Of a stretch of DNA of 64,000 bases, positions 44,330 through 55,971 are shown piece after piece. The DNA comes from Talinum fruticosum (taxonomy: Eukaryota > Streptophyta > Magnoliopsida > Caryophyllales > Talinaceae). The translations under genes were made by a program, and so were the position numbers. Under the pieces are notes generated by a model. That model did no database searches. It saw only the letters and a list, made by a program, of their open reading frames with translations, and was not told the DNA's origin. The stretch lies in assembly GCA_021018815.1 (NCBI GenBank), contig JAITYX010000046.1, forward strand, positions 958,001 to 1,022,000, given 5' to 3'. The first letter of the stretch is position 1; each line of letters begins with the position of its first letter.

Positions 44330-45760
44330 TAAAGGTTTGGTCTTTGAGAGGCTAAGTCACCCTAGAGGGGGTGAATAAGGTGATGGAGGATTTTTGAGAA
44401 ATTACAAACGAGTTACGCACAATATAGACATAGAAAATAATTCTAAATCTAGAATGAACTCGAAACAAGTCAAACATAGAAATACATGGAAACCCTCCCG
44501 AGGCGAGAAAATCACGGATAGTGCTAACCAAGCACCAAGTCAAATCCGAGTATTTGGAATCCACAAAATACAAGGATGGACTCTTTCTGAAATTGCTCCC
44601 TTAGATAATTCAATTACAAGTTTTCCTAGACTCCGAAATTTTCTTATCCGATCTAATACTTCCTAACCGAGATACCCTTTACGAGTTAGGGACAGCTGAG
44701 CTGAGTTGACCCTTACAGTTCGGTCAAGGAACTTAGTAGAGAATAGAAAGAGTAGAAGTGATTACAAGACTTTCTCTTTACAACTCGAAAGTAATAACTT
44801 AAGACTTAGAGTTGTAAACACTAGAAGATTGAGTGAGAGTAGAATGTGTTCAGTTCCAACAATCTTCAAGTCTTGTAGAGTGGCTTCTATTTATACACAA
44901 TAGGGCGGATTAGCCATTGAGACTTGTTCTGGACTGGTGAGCTTCAATAGTCGTTATAACGGCTAGTCCGAGTCACTCGAAAAGGATCCGTTATAATATG
45001 AAAGTTGTGTGGTGGTCCTTGGCTAGAAAAGTGGTCCATACCTCTTGTTAAGACTGAATTCTAGGGTGGAAACAACCGTTCAACTCAAAGTTGAAGTTTA
45101 TCGGATTTGGAAACAAACAACCCTACTCGACACGGTATCCGAGCCATGTCTAGAAATGGCTAATTTATGTCTACTAGTGTTTAACGGTTAGAAATCGGTT
45201 GCTTTTGCTTTCCAAAAAATATATTAAACTACTTTAATTAACCTACAAAAGCAAATCAAAGTGGTACTCAAAGTATAAAAATACTTTGGTCTAAGATTAG
45301 GCAAAGATAATGATTCATTCAAAGTAATTAAGCACTTAATTATCTTCGACCTAAAAGAACTGAATTTTACGAGTCTAATATTCATTAGGTTCAAATTCTA
45401 TCTTAAGTTAATCGTTTAAATGATCAAGTCAATAAGAATAAAGAATCAGAATACATAAACATGATCAAGTAAATAATTTCATTAAATATGCTTGACTTAG
45501 TGGAATTAAAGCAATAATTCATTTTCACTTAGAACGAGTAAGTCGATGCTTAGAATAAAAGTGTTTGTGAAATTATTTACCCATGCCATTGTTCTAAGTT
45601 ACTTCGAGTGAGTCAAAAACCCAGGTAAGAGTGATACGCTTGATGGATGGTTTACGAGCGGGTTAGAAAATAATGAAAACTTAGATATGAATATCTTAAA
45701 AGCTTAGAATGACTTGGAATCAAAACTATAGAGAGATAGAGAATTATACCCGAGTCTTCA
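44330..45760 (-). repeat. Element G 3' LTR
   Basis: On the minus strand it begins TGAAGACTCGGGTATAATTC (45760 downward) and ends near 44330 with AAACCTTTA, where the final CA is mutated. The hairpin stem is present with one mismatch near 44355-44380. A region with a CTATTTATAC word near 44886-44895 corresponds to the TATA position. Confidence 0.88.
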
Positions 45761-45775
45761 ATCTCCCCTTTTTTA
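45761..45775 (-). other. Polypurine tract of element G
   Basis: On the minus strand ATAAAAAAGGGGAGAT directly abuts the 3' LTR. Confidence 0.8.
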
Positions 45776-45953
45776 TGAAAAGGAATTCCATACTTAAGAT
45801 AGAAACTACTCGGTTCGAGAGGGTTATGTTTTCATTCTATGTTGATCGGAGCAAGAGAAATAATAAAGAATATTGAACAACTCAGCTTAGATCATATGTA
45901 ACTCACAAGCAAGCTTCTTAAAGTAAACAGAGCATACTTGTCATAGAATAGTG

Positions 45954-46057
<104 letters not shown>

Positions 46058-46269
46058 GTAAATAAGAAAGATGCTCAAAAATAAGCAAATTTCATTAATC
46101 ATTTAAAGCAATTACACGAAACTTAAACAAACTAAGAGAAACTCCCCTAAACCAAACATCTCTATTTTCTATCTTTTCTCTCCCCGATGCATTTTAGAAA
46201 AAATAAGAAAAGAGGGAGGAAAGAACAATTAAGTACAAAGATGTTGACAAAACAAAACAAATTTTGAAA

Positions 46270-47848
46270 TCAAGAGGGAGAAGGAGCAGATCGGCGAGAA
46301 GTAGAAGAGTGAGGGTTGCACCTATGCCTGTAACCTTGAGTAGATTGGCGAGGTGGCAATAATAGAGGTAGATTAGGTAGTCGGATTACACGTCCGTGAG
46401 ATACATGAAGTGCTTCCTCTTCTTCTTCTTCTTCTTCTAAGGCCTCAACAACTACTACTGTAGGTCGTGGTTCTAAGGTAGGGGCCTTAGACTTGCTCGC
46501 ATCGCCGAGCTCTTCTAAGGCGGACCGAGTGTGATATGAGGATATCACCTCAAGTTCTTTCTCGACCTTACCCTCAGATTGAATTACTTCAGTCTTCTTT
46601 TCTCCTTCACCTTTAGCTTCTCCTTATCCTTCTTCTACTTCTTTTGAATCAGAATCGGAAGAACTAGAGGACTCTAAAGATTGTGCTTCTTCGATTCTAA
46701 GTCCTTTTCGCCTTGGACCTTCTTTCTTGGAGGTGGCGTATCTAATCATTTTGGTTCTTAATGACCTCCTTGAGCTCAGCAACTAGGGCTTGACTCGATC
46801 AATTTGAGTCTAAGCCTTGGCTTGAAACCGAGTTAGTATAGGCATGAAAGCCCGGAAGGCTCGCCACGGCTTCATGCAACTCTTTTGCTAGGGCAGACAA
46901 ATTGAGTAGCCACCTTCCGAAAAACTTTAATAGAAGGGGTAGGTAGAGAAGTGGAAGGTCCAACGGTAAGAATTGGAACCTTGGGACCAGTCCGAGTCCG
47001 AGGTGGAGGAGGAGGAGCTAGTTCTGAAGAATGAACCCGGACACCAGGTTGGGTTTCCTAATATGCAAGGCCAATGAGTTCACTTTTGCCTAAGCGGACA
47101 GGTAGGCTTTAGGCACTTGTTTGGGTTAGAAGGGAGATCGACCTCAAACCGAGTAAAGACAGCTGAAAGAAAAGCTCCAAAGGGATGAGTCTTCTTGTTG
47201 TCGGATGAAATAGAAGCAATCTATTCTAGGATAAAAGGGAAGAGGTCAACCTCATACCCTTTTACAATGTCGAAGAGAACCTTAAAATATTTGCTATTAG
47301 GGTTCTCTTTTAAGGGATAGTAGGAGAAGGTTCTCATTAGAATGAAGTACAAAAGTCTTGCGTCAAAAGTCATTTGAGTCATAGAAAAGTTCTTTATGAA
47401 CTGAGGAATTTCTTTGGAGTACTCGTCAAAGAAGTCATCTGCGACTTCATTGAAGAGGATAGGGTTAGAATTGAGAAAAAGACACTTCACATCAAAGAGC
47501 TTGTGAAGTAGAGCAAGATTGATACGAATCACTTTGCCTTGGACGACGTAAGAGATCACGTTATCTCTTGCCATCATGTGGGTATAGAACTCATTAATGG
47601 GTTATAGGTATATGTAATCACGAAGCTCGGGTAGTTGAAAGAACCTGTTTAGAGAGTAGGTTTGATCCATGAAAAAGAGGTTTTGGAGAAGAATTTTTCA
47701 TCAATAAAGAAATGTTGAGCGACCAAAACCTTTGAATCATCTGAGGCGAGGGCTTTACCCTTGGCTTGGGCAGCCTCGGATCGAGTTTATTTAGTTCTGT
47801 CCTTCTTTGTGACCGAACTTCCTTCATAGCTGAATCTCTCTTAGACAT
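46270..47848 (-). pseudogene. Additional ORF (aORF) of element G
   Basis: ATG at 47848 starts MSKRDSAMKEVRSQRR. The best-kept part, 47221-47577 (minus), carries the conserved core: VIRINLALLHKLFDVKCLFL, then EVADDFFDEYSKEIPQFIKN, MRTFSYYPLKENPNSKYFKV and VKGYEVDLFPFILE. The C-terminal half has Pro-rich and acidic segments with a run of nine Glu near 46410-46436, and ends at 46270. It belongs to the same putative plant transposon protein (env-like) group as in E and F. I see no clear membrane segment. Frame breaks are present near 47590-47620 and 46600-47200. Confidence 0.75.
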
Positions 47849-48050
47849 ATTGAAAGAGACAGAGAGAGTTTGAGAGTAAGAAGAACGAGAGTGAAGAACA
47901 CGGATGAGTGAGAAATAGAGAGAGAGTTTGAGTGTGAGAGAGATTAAGTGTGAGAGAAAAGAGAGCGAGAGTGTGAGCAATAAGTAGGCAAAGTGAATGA
48001 ATGAAATCAAAGCGGTTCTATTTGTAAAATAAATTTTTTTATAGAACAAC
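47849..48050 (-). promoter_or_regulatory. Candidate internal promoter and CT-rich leader before the aORF of G
   Basis: On the minus strand CTATAAAAAAA (around 48036-48044) is followed by a pyrimidine-rich leader (CACACTCTCGCTCTCTTTTC, CTCTCTCTATTTCTC, ACTCTCTCTGTCTC) running to ATG 47848. Spacing from TATA to ATG is about 190 bp. The arrangement parallels E and F. Confidence 0.5.
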
Positions 48051-48432
48051 CACCTTTCTAACTCAGCTTCCAAGCAATGGTTATCGGACCGTTGAGTCTC
48101 CCATTGAGTAACGACTAGTTTTGAAGCGGTTTTCTTCTAACTGCTAGTTCTTCCGACAGTTCGAGTGACAGAGAGAGAAGAAAAGATTTTTCAAAACATT
48201 TATAAGGCTCTCCATTGATCTAGAGATAATCTCAAAATTTTGATGTCTATTTTTCTTGTAAGCCGAGTCCGACTCGGTGAAGTGACCGAGTGACTCAAAA
48301 CACACTCAAGCAAATTAATAACTCATAGTTCGAGTCTCATTCCGTGTCAATTGATCCATTTGTTATTCACTCAAAGCATATAAAAATCAATCGAGTAAAA
48401 TAACTTATGAATTAACTTAGACAATCGTGCAA

Positions 48433-49015
48433 TTAACATGCCACATTCGTTCTAATAAAGCAAAACTCAAGCTTAATATCACCTTTCTCAGAATGTTCTC
48501 TCCGAAAATGATATCCGACCTCAAGGTGTTTCATTTTTAGTATTGAATTGGATTCTTGGTGATGGTGATTGCACTTTGATTGTCGCACTTGATTGGGATA
48601 GATGTGAATGATAGTCTTAGATCCTTCAAGTGTTTCTTGATCCAAAGAATCCGAGCACAGCAAGCTTGAGTTGCTATATACTCAACCTTAGCGAGTTGAT
48701 AGAGCAACCGAGTTTTCCTTCTTTGAATGCCAGGAGATGGGTGATTGACCCAAAAATTAGCATGCTCCTGATATGCTCTTTCTATCAACTTTATATCCAA
48801 CATAGTCAGCATCCGAGTACCCAATAAGGGTAAGATCCGAGTCTTTCGAATACCGGAGACCAAGTGTCCGAGTCCTCGTAAGATATCTAAAGACTCTCTT
48901 CACCGCAATGAGATGTGATTCCTTAGAATTAGCTTGAAATCTTGCACAAAGGCAAACATTAAACATAATATCCGGCCAACTAGATTTGAGATAAAGCAGA
49001 GATCCAATCATACCT
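48433..49015 (-). pseudogene. Copia RNase H and end of pol, element G
   Basis: The minus-strand frame 48757-49011 has IGSLLYLKSSWPDIMFNVCL, FQANSKESHLIAVKRVFRYL and GYSDADYVGYKVDRKSISGA. The frame 48537-48863 has CCARILWIKKHLKDLRL and CDNQSAITITKNPIQ. The end of pol (near 48433) has lost part of the usual sequence. Pairing with the E copy is good throughout. Confidence 0.85.
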
Positions 49016-49770
49016 CTGTAGAGTTTCGATCTACTGCTTTACCTTTCTCATCCGAGTCTAGTTTTGTATTGCTACTCATAGGTGTTGTTACATGTTTCAC
49101 ATCTTGTAGCCTCGTACTTCTTCAATAACTCCTTAGTGTACTTTGATTGATGGACATAGATGCCATCCTTTTCTTGCTTGATTTGCAATCCAAGGAAGAA
49201 ATTGAGTTCTCCCATCATGCTCATTTGGAACTCCTGTCTCATTAACTCGGAAAACTCTTAGCATAGAGTTTCATTAGTAGTTCTAAATAGAATCTCATCA
49301 ACATAGATATGAATGATAAGAAAATCATTCCTCTTGGTTTTTGTGGAAAAAGTTTCATCAATAAGACCTCTTTTGAAATCATTTTCAACCAAGAAACTGC
49401 TTAGTCTTTCATACCAAGCTCCGGGAGCTTGTTTTAGACCATATAAAGCCTTTTGCAACTTGAAAACATGATTTGAAAATTAAGAGTTTTCGAATCCAAG
49501 GGGTTGCTCAACATAAACATCTTCTTGAATATAACCATTGAGAAATTCACATTTAGCATCCATTTGATAAATCTTAATGTTCATACTAGATGCAAAGGCT
49601 AAGAGAATTCTTATTGCCTCAATTCTAGTAACAGGTGCAAAAGTTTCCCCACAATCAATTCCCTCTTCTTGGTTATATCCCCGATCAACTAATCTGACCT
49701 TATTTTTTACTACCAAACCTCCCTCATCTAGCTTGTTCTTGAAAACCCATTTGGTTCCTATTGTAGGGTG
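49016..49770 (-). pseudogene. Copia reverse transcriptase, element G
   Basis: The minus-strand frame 49480-49716 reads [40 protein letters not shown] and [17 protein letters not shown]. The frame 49258-49458 continues [20 protein letters not shown] and IIHIYVDEILFRTTNE, with Y-V-D-E in place of Y-V-D-D. That change would impair catalysis. Then [17 protein letters not shown] wording near 49150-49210 leads into RNase H. It is broken by two frame changes. Confidence 0.85.
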
Positions 49771-51110
49771 GTAAGAAGGTCATTTGGTCGAGTCCGAACT
49801 TGGTTTTTTCAAATTAATTTAATTCTTCTTGCATGGCCTCTACCCATTCAGGTTCCAATAATGCTTCTAGTGCATTTTTAGGTTCAATTAATTATATGTA
49901 TGTTTAGAATGCACATAGCTTTTACAAAGAAGAACGAGTTCTTACCCCACTGTTGATATCGAAAGTATATTCTCGGGGTAACTCGAGTGCATATTTGAAA
50001 GCTCTACCTATCCTCTAATTCACCAGGTTTGTTGGTTGAATGATCTGATCTTCAGCTAGTTCAGTTTCTTGAACATCTTCAACTTAATTTTCAATATTCT
50101 AAGTTGGCTCTTGAACTTGCTCATTCCGAGTCGCCTCATTCCGAGTTCCGAGTTGCCTCGGTTCTTTTATTTTGACTCATTCCGAGCTCGGCTTTAGCAA
50201 TATCACCTTCATCTTCATTGAGCTTGAGATCTAAGAAAGTTGATTCACTTGTCTTGCCATGGTCAATCTCATCAAAGACATCATGGATACTTTCTTTCAC
50301 TTTCTTAGTTCTCTTGTTAAAAATTCTATAAGCTTTAGTAACCCGGAAATATACCTTCATCCGACCTTGCATCAAACTTAGTCGGATGTTCCTTACAATT
50401 GTTGTGTGCATGACTGGTTTGAAGTAGTAGATGTTAGCCTTCTTTCCTTTGTATAGCTAATACAGTGTCTTCTTCAGAATGGGTCTAATGAGGCATCTCG
50501 TTGAGTGTATAATTTGTTGTGTTGATCGCCTCAGCCTAGAAATAGTAAGGTAGATAACTTTTAATCATCATTGTGCTTCCTATTTCTTCAAGAGTTATGT
50601 TCTTCCTCTCCACCACTCCATTCTATTGAGGAGTTCTTGGCGCTAAGAAGTTGTGGGAGATGTCATTCTTGTCACGAAGTATGCAAATTCTAAGTAATCA
50701 AACTCCCTTACATGGTCGATCCGAATTCTTCTAATCCGAGTCTTAGACTCCACTTGAATTTTCCTGTAGATTTTAGTGAACTCTTTGAAGGCTTCATTTT
50801 TGTTCTTCAGAAAACACACCCATGTAAATTGTGAGTAATCATCAACAATAACTAGCACATATGATTTACCTCCTAAGCTTTTCACAGGAATTTCACCACA
50901 TAAATCCATATGAATCAATTCAAGTACTTTGGATGTAGACACAGTTTTGAGTGGTTTGAAAGATGATCTTACTTGCTTTCCTTTTGTGCATGCCTCACAT
51001 ATTTTATCTTTCTTGAATGCACAATTAGGTAAACCCCTAACTAATCCATAAGATGCAAGCTTCTTGATGGTATGCATGCTGATATGACCTGGTCTATAGT
51101 GTCATGTCCA
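49771..51110 (-). pseudogene. Copia integrase, element G
   Basis: The minus-strand frame 50643-51077 begins MHTIKKLASYGLVRGLPN, followed by CEACTKGKQVRSSFKPLKTV, LELIHMDLCGEIPVKSLGGK (first Asp), VDDYSQFTWVCFLKNKNEAF and RIRIDHVREFDY (second Asp). The part with the catalytic Glu (NGVVERKN-like, near 50580-50640) is decayed. The C-terminal frame 50136-50411 has EGIYF..., AYRIFNKRTKKVKESIHDVF and DEIDHGKTSESTF. Between 49771 and 50136 lies the linker to RT. The zinc domain lacks its first His block in frame. Confidence 0.86.
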
Positions 51111-51500
51111 TGAATCATCATTCAAAGATGCTTTTAAACATGATAAATTTTGATTAGAATTTGAAAGAGGAATGGTATAGGTTTTACCCGACTTCGACAC
51201 TGAGAGCTTTGTCTCTTTAGTGACAACATCAGAAATGAAGTAGTTGGTCTTAGTGAATATTACTTCTTGACCTTTGTCACATAACTAAGATACGCTCGAA
51301 GTTTGTAGTTAAACCCTTTGACAAGGTAGATTGGATTGACCGAGTTGTCTCCTTGACCAATCTTGCCAATTCCAATTATCTTGCGTTTACTATTGTCTCC
51401 AAATATGACTGTTCCTCCTTTCATATCTTCTAGCTTAGAGAAGAGGCTTGAGTCTCTAGCCAAGTGGCGTGAACATCCACTATCTAAAAACCAATGACCC
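51111..51500 (-). pseudogene. Copia aspartic protease, element G
   Basis: On the minus strand DSGCSRHLARDSSLFSKLED starts at the catalytic D-S-G (51476-51484). It continues GGTVIFGDNSKRKIIGIGKI and NPIYLVKGFNYKL as in E. A frame change near 51290-51300 breaks it before the pre-integrase domain. Confidence 0.85.
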
Positions 51501-52797
51501 TTTCGTTTCGAGGTACCTTCAAGACAGAAACAAACTAACCCTTCTCACTTCCTCTTACAAACCCAAGTAATGAGTCTTTACTATGGTTCTTTTCGATGAA
51601 GAGAACTTTGGGAACCTAAATTTGAATAATTTTGGGCTTGGTCTGATTCCGAGTCTTCCTTTTAGAAAACTGAGTTTGTGTCTCTTTTCCTTGAAAACCT
51701 TTTCTTTTGTAAACAAGATGAAAAGGCTTTTTCATGAAAATTGGCCTAGGCTCGGTCCCTTTTCTTTGTGAATGAACATGACCATGCTCAACCTTCTTAA
51801 ACTTAACAATTCTGGAATCAGTTTTGAAAAGATTTGAATAAGAATTAGATTCCTCTTCAACATTACAACAAGACATTCTTTTTAAAATGAGATACACTGA
51901 GAGCTAAGTAAAAGATCAAGGTTTTTCTAACCTTGAGTGAGTTTTAAAACCAGCTCATGAGACTCATTGAGCTTCTATTTTAGTTGAGCATTCTTTATTT
52001 TGAGGCACTCAAACTCATTCTCATTGTCTTGAGCACTGGTCTCAAGTACTTTCAGATTTTATCTCAATTTTTCTAACTCCTTTTTCAAAATGATACTCTC
52101 GGTAGTAAGAGACTCTAGTTGTTATTTAAAATCATGCGAATCGAATTGGACTTTTCTTCCAAAGTAAAGATATATCTAGCAAGATTAAGTTTGGAAAACT
52201 TGAGGAAGTAATTAATTACCTCCTGTGAATTTGTTTCCTCGGCATCCGAATCATCACTATCGGACGTAGATCCAACTTCGAGTCCGCAAGTACCATTAGA
52301 CACTTTGAGTCATTAGAATAATCATCTTCGAGAGGATGTCATCATTGCTCCAGGTAACCACCATAGCCTTATTCTTCTTTTTGTCCTTGTTTCTCTTTGA
52401 ACAGTCCTTGACAATGTGCTCCTTGCTACCATACTCAAAACAGACCAAAGTTTTTGGTTAAAGACAAATTGGAAGAGGATGAGTATTTACATTTCTTGTC
52501 TTTCTTGTAGAACTCCTGCTTTGGCCTCTTTTGCCACTTTTTGTATTTCATTATCTTCTTGACAATGTGCTCCTTGTTACCACATTCAAAACAACCAAAG
52601 TGTAATGGGATCCTCTTTAGAATCCGAGGATCTCGGACTTTGTCGCCTGTCTTCTTAGGCCTTAAGTGTAATGTTCCTTTTGGTGCTGACCTCTGCTTCC
52701 TTTTCTTCTAGGTGCAGCTCATAAGTGAGTAGCTTCCCAATAAGCTCATCTAGTTTCAGCTTGGAAAGATCTTGAGCTTCTTTAATTGTTGTCACCT
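51501..52797 (-). pseudogene. Copia gag, C-terminal part with zinc-knuckle region, element G (truncated)
   Basis: On the minus strand, starting at the truncation, there is a capsid end with AQDLSKLKLDELIGKLLTYE near 52715-52785. A segment near 52400-52600 follows with a CFECGNKEHIVK-type knuckle, then an acidic stretch near 52190-52290, then a coiled-coil part (52000-52180) and a Lys/Arg-rich linker (51616-51897) to the protease. The knuckle text appears twice, about 150 bp apart (52559-52600 and 52408-52450). The N-terminal two-thirds of the capsid domain and the start codon are missing. Confidence 0.78.
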
Positions 52798-52832
52798 TGG
52801 GAAAGCTCGGCGGGGCCTAGCCGGCCGTGGTT
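52798..52832 (+). repeat. Remnant of a family T LTR 3' end (T3)
   Basis: GGGAAAGCTCGG....GGCCGTGGTTCCTACA matches the last bases of the family T LTR (8585-8626 and, reversed, 31365-31420). Only about 35 bp are left. It marks a deletion or recombination junction between G and CACTA2. Confidence 0.5.
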
Positions 52833-55800
52833 CCTACAGAAATATATATACATGAAATTAACAACAATCAAATCTAATATTTTAAATAAAAATGAATTAC
52901 TATAGAGAGGATGGCCAAACTCTTGGGCTAACGAAGAAAACTATTGATTGTGTCGTCAACAATGTGGAGGTCCGAGTCCCCGAATCGACAACTCACACTC
53001 GCCTTTCCCGTGCATGACCTCTTTCACACTCACCCTCACCTCATCAGCTGCAAGGGAGTCCAGTGAATGATAATTTCTAACATCCATGGGAAAACACCAA
53101 TGCCACAACATGCTCTAGGGGAGGGTGATGAGAAGGTAACTTACACTTCGTCGGCTGCATAAGAATAAGTATAACAATTACAATCATGGGATAACCTTTG
53201 ACATAGAAGCTAAATAACCTAAAAATCATGAAAGTAAAAGGACAGAGTTTTCCCTTAAAAGTAAACATTTTCTCGGGATAACGGTCGTCATCCGAAACAA
53301 TAAAACCATACTAAATAAGTAATTACTCAATAGCCACACGCCGGAGTTACGCAACAACCACACAATATACACCATTCATTCAACAAGATAATACACAATT
53401 AGTCAAAATATAAACATGCATGTAAATAACGGCACTATCATCCGAAAGAACAACAACATACTACAAGTAATTATTCAACAAGATTATACACCAATTAATC
53501 AAAATATAAACATGCATTTAAATATAATTAGCTTACAAAATCTGAATTACCTCCGCTGGAACTTCAAGTTGGTCAACAGGTGAGCTCGCGTTCACGCTCG
53601 CCGATCTGTGGGGTGAGAATGGACGTAAATCATCGAAGTTGCTAGGTACTAGCATACCCAAATTGGTGATGTACGCCTTGATTTGGGTCTACATCCGGGC
53701 CTGCAGCTCTGCCCACATTTGCGCCCTCATCTCTTCCATCTGTGCAGCCACCATCTAAGACATTTGGGCTTGTAGTTCGGACTACATTTCATACTGCATT
53801 TGGGCCTTCATTTTGGCCATTTGGGCCTTCATTTTGGCCATTGGGCTTCAATATGTGCTTGGCTAGAAGAGACAGAGCGCTTCTTCCTAGCCCCAAAGTG
53901 CTCAACTATCCCCACCCTGCCATCGACGGCTCGAACACGACCGGGATGCTCATCTCTTTGTAGGGCCAAAGCTAACTTGTCTCTCCTCCCGGTGGTGTCG
54001 GCTACTTCAAGTCAATGTCCGTGGCAAAGACTCCTGTAAGAAGAAACAAATTATCATTTGACAATTTGTAAATATTAAAACCAATAAGTTCTCAAAATAA
54101 ATAAAGGAAATATAGTACAAAAACTCATGAGTTGTTGCACAATAGATTCTACATCGGTACTGTAGTGAGGTTCCACCTTTTTCTTTCTTCCTTCGACCCA
54201 TAACTTATGCAGTATTGATAACGAGCTACGAAGTATCTATGGTGGAAACTTCACCGGATGTGGTTTGAAGTTGTTCAAGCTTTTGCTTATACAACCTCTC
54301 CTCCAACTTCACGTATCCCTCACAGGACATCACATAAGGGTACGCATTGCACTTAATCCTCTTCCGGTTGGCTTCACCAATCGCCTGCGCAAGTAATTAA
54401 GACAACAAAAATATCGGTGCATAACACTTAAATCGAAAAGAACATAACAAATTAGGATGATAAATTACCATGTACTCTAGAGAGATGACATGAGATTCAA
54501 ACGATCTCCACTCCTCTTCGGTGATACGAGTTGTAGACCTCCCGGGGTCTACCTTCTTGTTTTATCTGTTTTGTTTTGTAGACGCATATAGCGGCAATGC
54601 GATATTTGAAGTCTCTAAACTTTCCTGCCGCCGACATGAGGGTCTTCGATTTCACAAGGGGATATCGGATTCATTAACGTTCAAGTTGAACGTTTTCGAA
54701 ACACAAGAATGATATGCATTAGTACATATATGTATTAACCATTTATAATAAGTTGCAATACTAAGTTGAGATGTAGTGTATTTACCTGAATATCATTCCA
54801 CAAGTTGTCCTTAATGGAATCGGGGACATCGTTCTATTTTTGTAATTTATGTTCACGTATGTGCGGGTTGTGATGCCAAAATAGCTCATAAAGGGAGTTT
54901 TATTATCACCTACAACATTTCCGTGCTTATCAAAATCGACCCGTGTACGGAGGGTTAGATCGTCTCTACTCCGGACCAACTTCACCTTGTTCATCTTAGT
55001 TCACCCCCTTGATTTTTTGTACTTTTGGAAGAATCCATTTTATACTACGAGCAATTATACAAATCTTAATAAATAAACATGTACAATAATTTTCCGACGG
55101 AAACACGAAGTTGGGCTTGCAGCAGCCAACACGGGCTGACCGTGTAGTCCGGCACGGCCCGTGCTAGTTGCCTAGAACCCTTATTCCTCAATTTTGGCCG
55201 TTTTTTTCTCTTCTCTTATTTTCATATTCTATCGATTCACATTCCTCAATTATAAGATTAATCTACAAATTTTCTCTAAAACACCACAAAATATAAGACT
55301 CTTAAATTACACTTTCGAGTTTAGATCTGAAATTGGAAAGCACTATCTACACTTTCGAGTTAGATGAAAATACCGAAAATGAAAAGGCAAAAAATAATAG
55401 AATTAAAAACCCGCAATGGAATTCAGGGCAAAATTGCTAAAGATGAAGAGAAAGAGATAAACCTGATAGTGCCCGAAAGAGAAGTCGGCGAGAGAGGTAC
55501 AACCACACGGAGAGAGTGAGGTCGGCGAGACAGAGTGCAGCCACGTGGAGAGAGTAAGGTCGGAAGAGAAGTCGGCGAGAGTGGGGTGCAGCCATAATCG
55601 GAAACACGGAGAGAGTGCATGGGGGAGTGCAACCACGACCGAAAACCGCGAGAGAGAATGAGTTGGAAGCCAATGGAAACCACCGGAAATTGCGGAGAGA
55701 AGAGCAACCGAAGAGAGAGAGTGTGGGACCGAGAGTGAAAAAGTGAGACTCGATCGGCGTTGGCCGAGGGTTTTTTGTGCGGAACTTTAGACTAAGATTC

Positions 55801-55971
55801 ACTAACAAGAACCGTAGTCTAAGGTTCAGTAGAAACTTTAGAAGGCAGTTTTTATGTTGAACTGTAGTCATATATACATTAAAAATCGCATTTTTTACAA
55901 AAATTCCACCGGTCCATTTTTCATGACGGTTTGTCCTTTCAATCGCCGTTAAAAGTAGTTTCGTAGTAGTG
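52833..55971 (-). mobile_element. CACTA-superfamily DNA transposon (CACTA2), left end missing
   Basis: The right end, read on the minus strand, is CACTACTACGAAACTACTTT followed by AACGGCGATTGAAAGGACAAACCGTCATGAAAA; the tail is shared with the left end of CACTA1. A Transposase_24-type gene lies inside on the minus strand. No CACTAC terminus was found at the left side, where the sequence meets the T3 remnant at 52832. The regions 52833-53540 and 55000-55900 hold no recognised gene; frames at 55403-55871 are simple GC-rich leader. Confidence 0.75.
53540..54994 (-). pseudogene. Transposase_24-type (Ptta/En/Spm) CACTA protein
   Basis: The minus-strand frame from 54994 opens MNKVKLVRSRDDLTLRTRVD, then FDKHGNVVGDNKTPFMSYFG and wording matching 'W..VPDSIKDNLWNDIQ' near 54790-54840. 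The next exon (about 54520-54710) has an AAGKFRDFKYRIAA-like block and RITTRITEEEWRSFESHVIS. A further exon near 54240-54400 reads SCEGYVKLEERLYKQKLEQL. The C-terminal region near 53590-53860 holds a Met/Ala/Gln-rich repeat (KMKAQMAKMKAQM type) and ends near 53560. Intron-like breaks lie between the exons. This is the plant CACTA accessory DNA-binding protein family; stops show decay. Transposase_24 is a family name from memory and fits the wording well. Confidence 0.62.

Noticed and set aside
52833..53300. Searched for the left terminus of CACTA2 (CACTACTAC)
   Set aside because: Only partial words such as ATACTAC occur (near 53459), without the subterminal text seen at the right end.
55403..55871. 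Open frames of 77 to 144 codons on the minus strand in CACTA2
   Set aside because: They come from a low-complexity GA/CT-rich leader; three overlapping frames show the same Leu/Ser/Arg composition and there is no domain.
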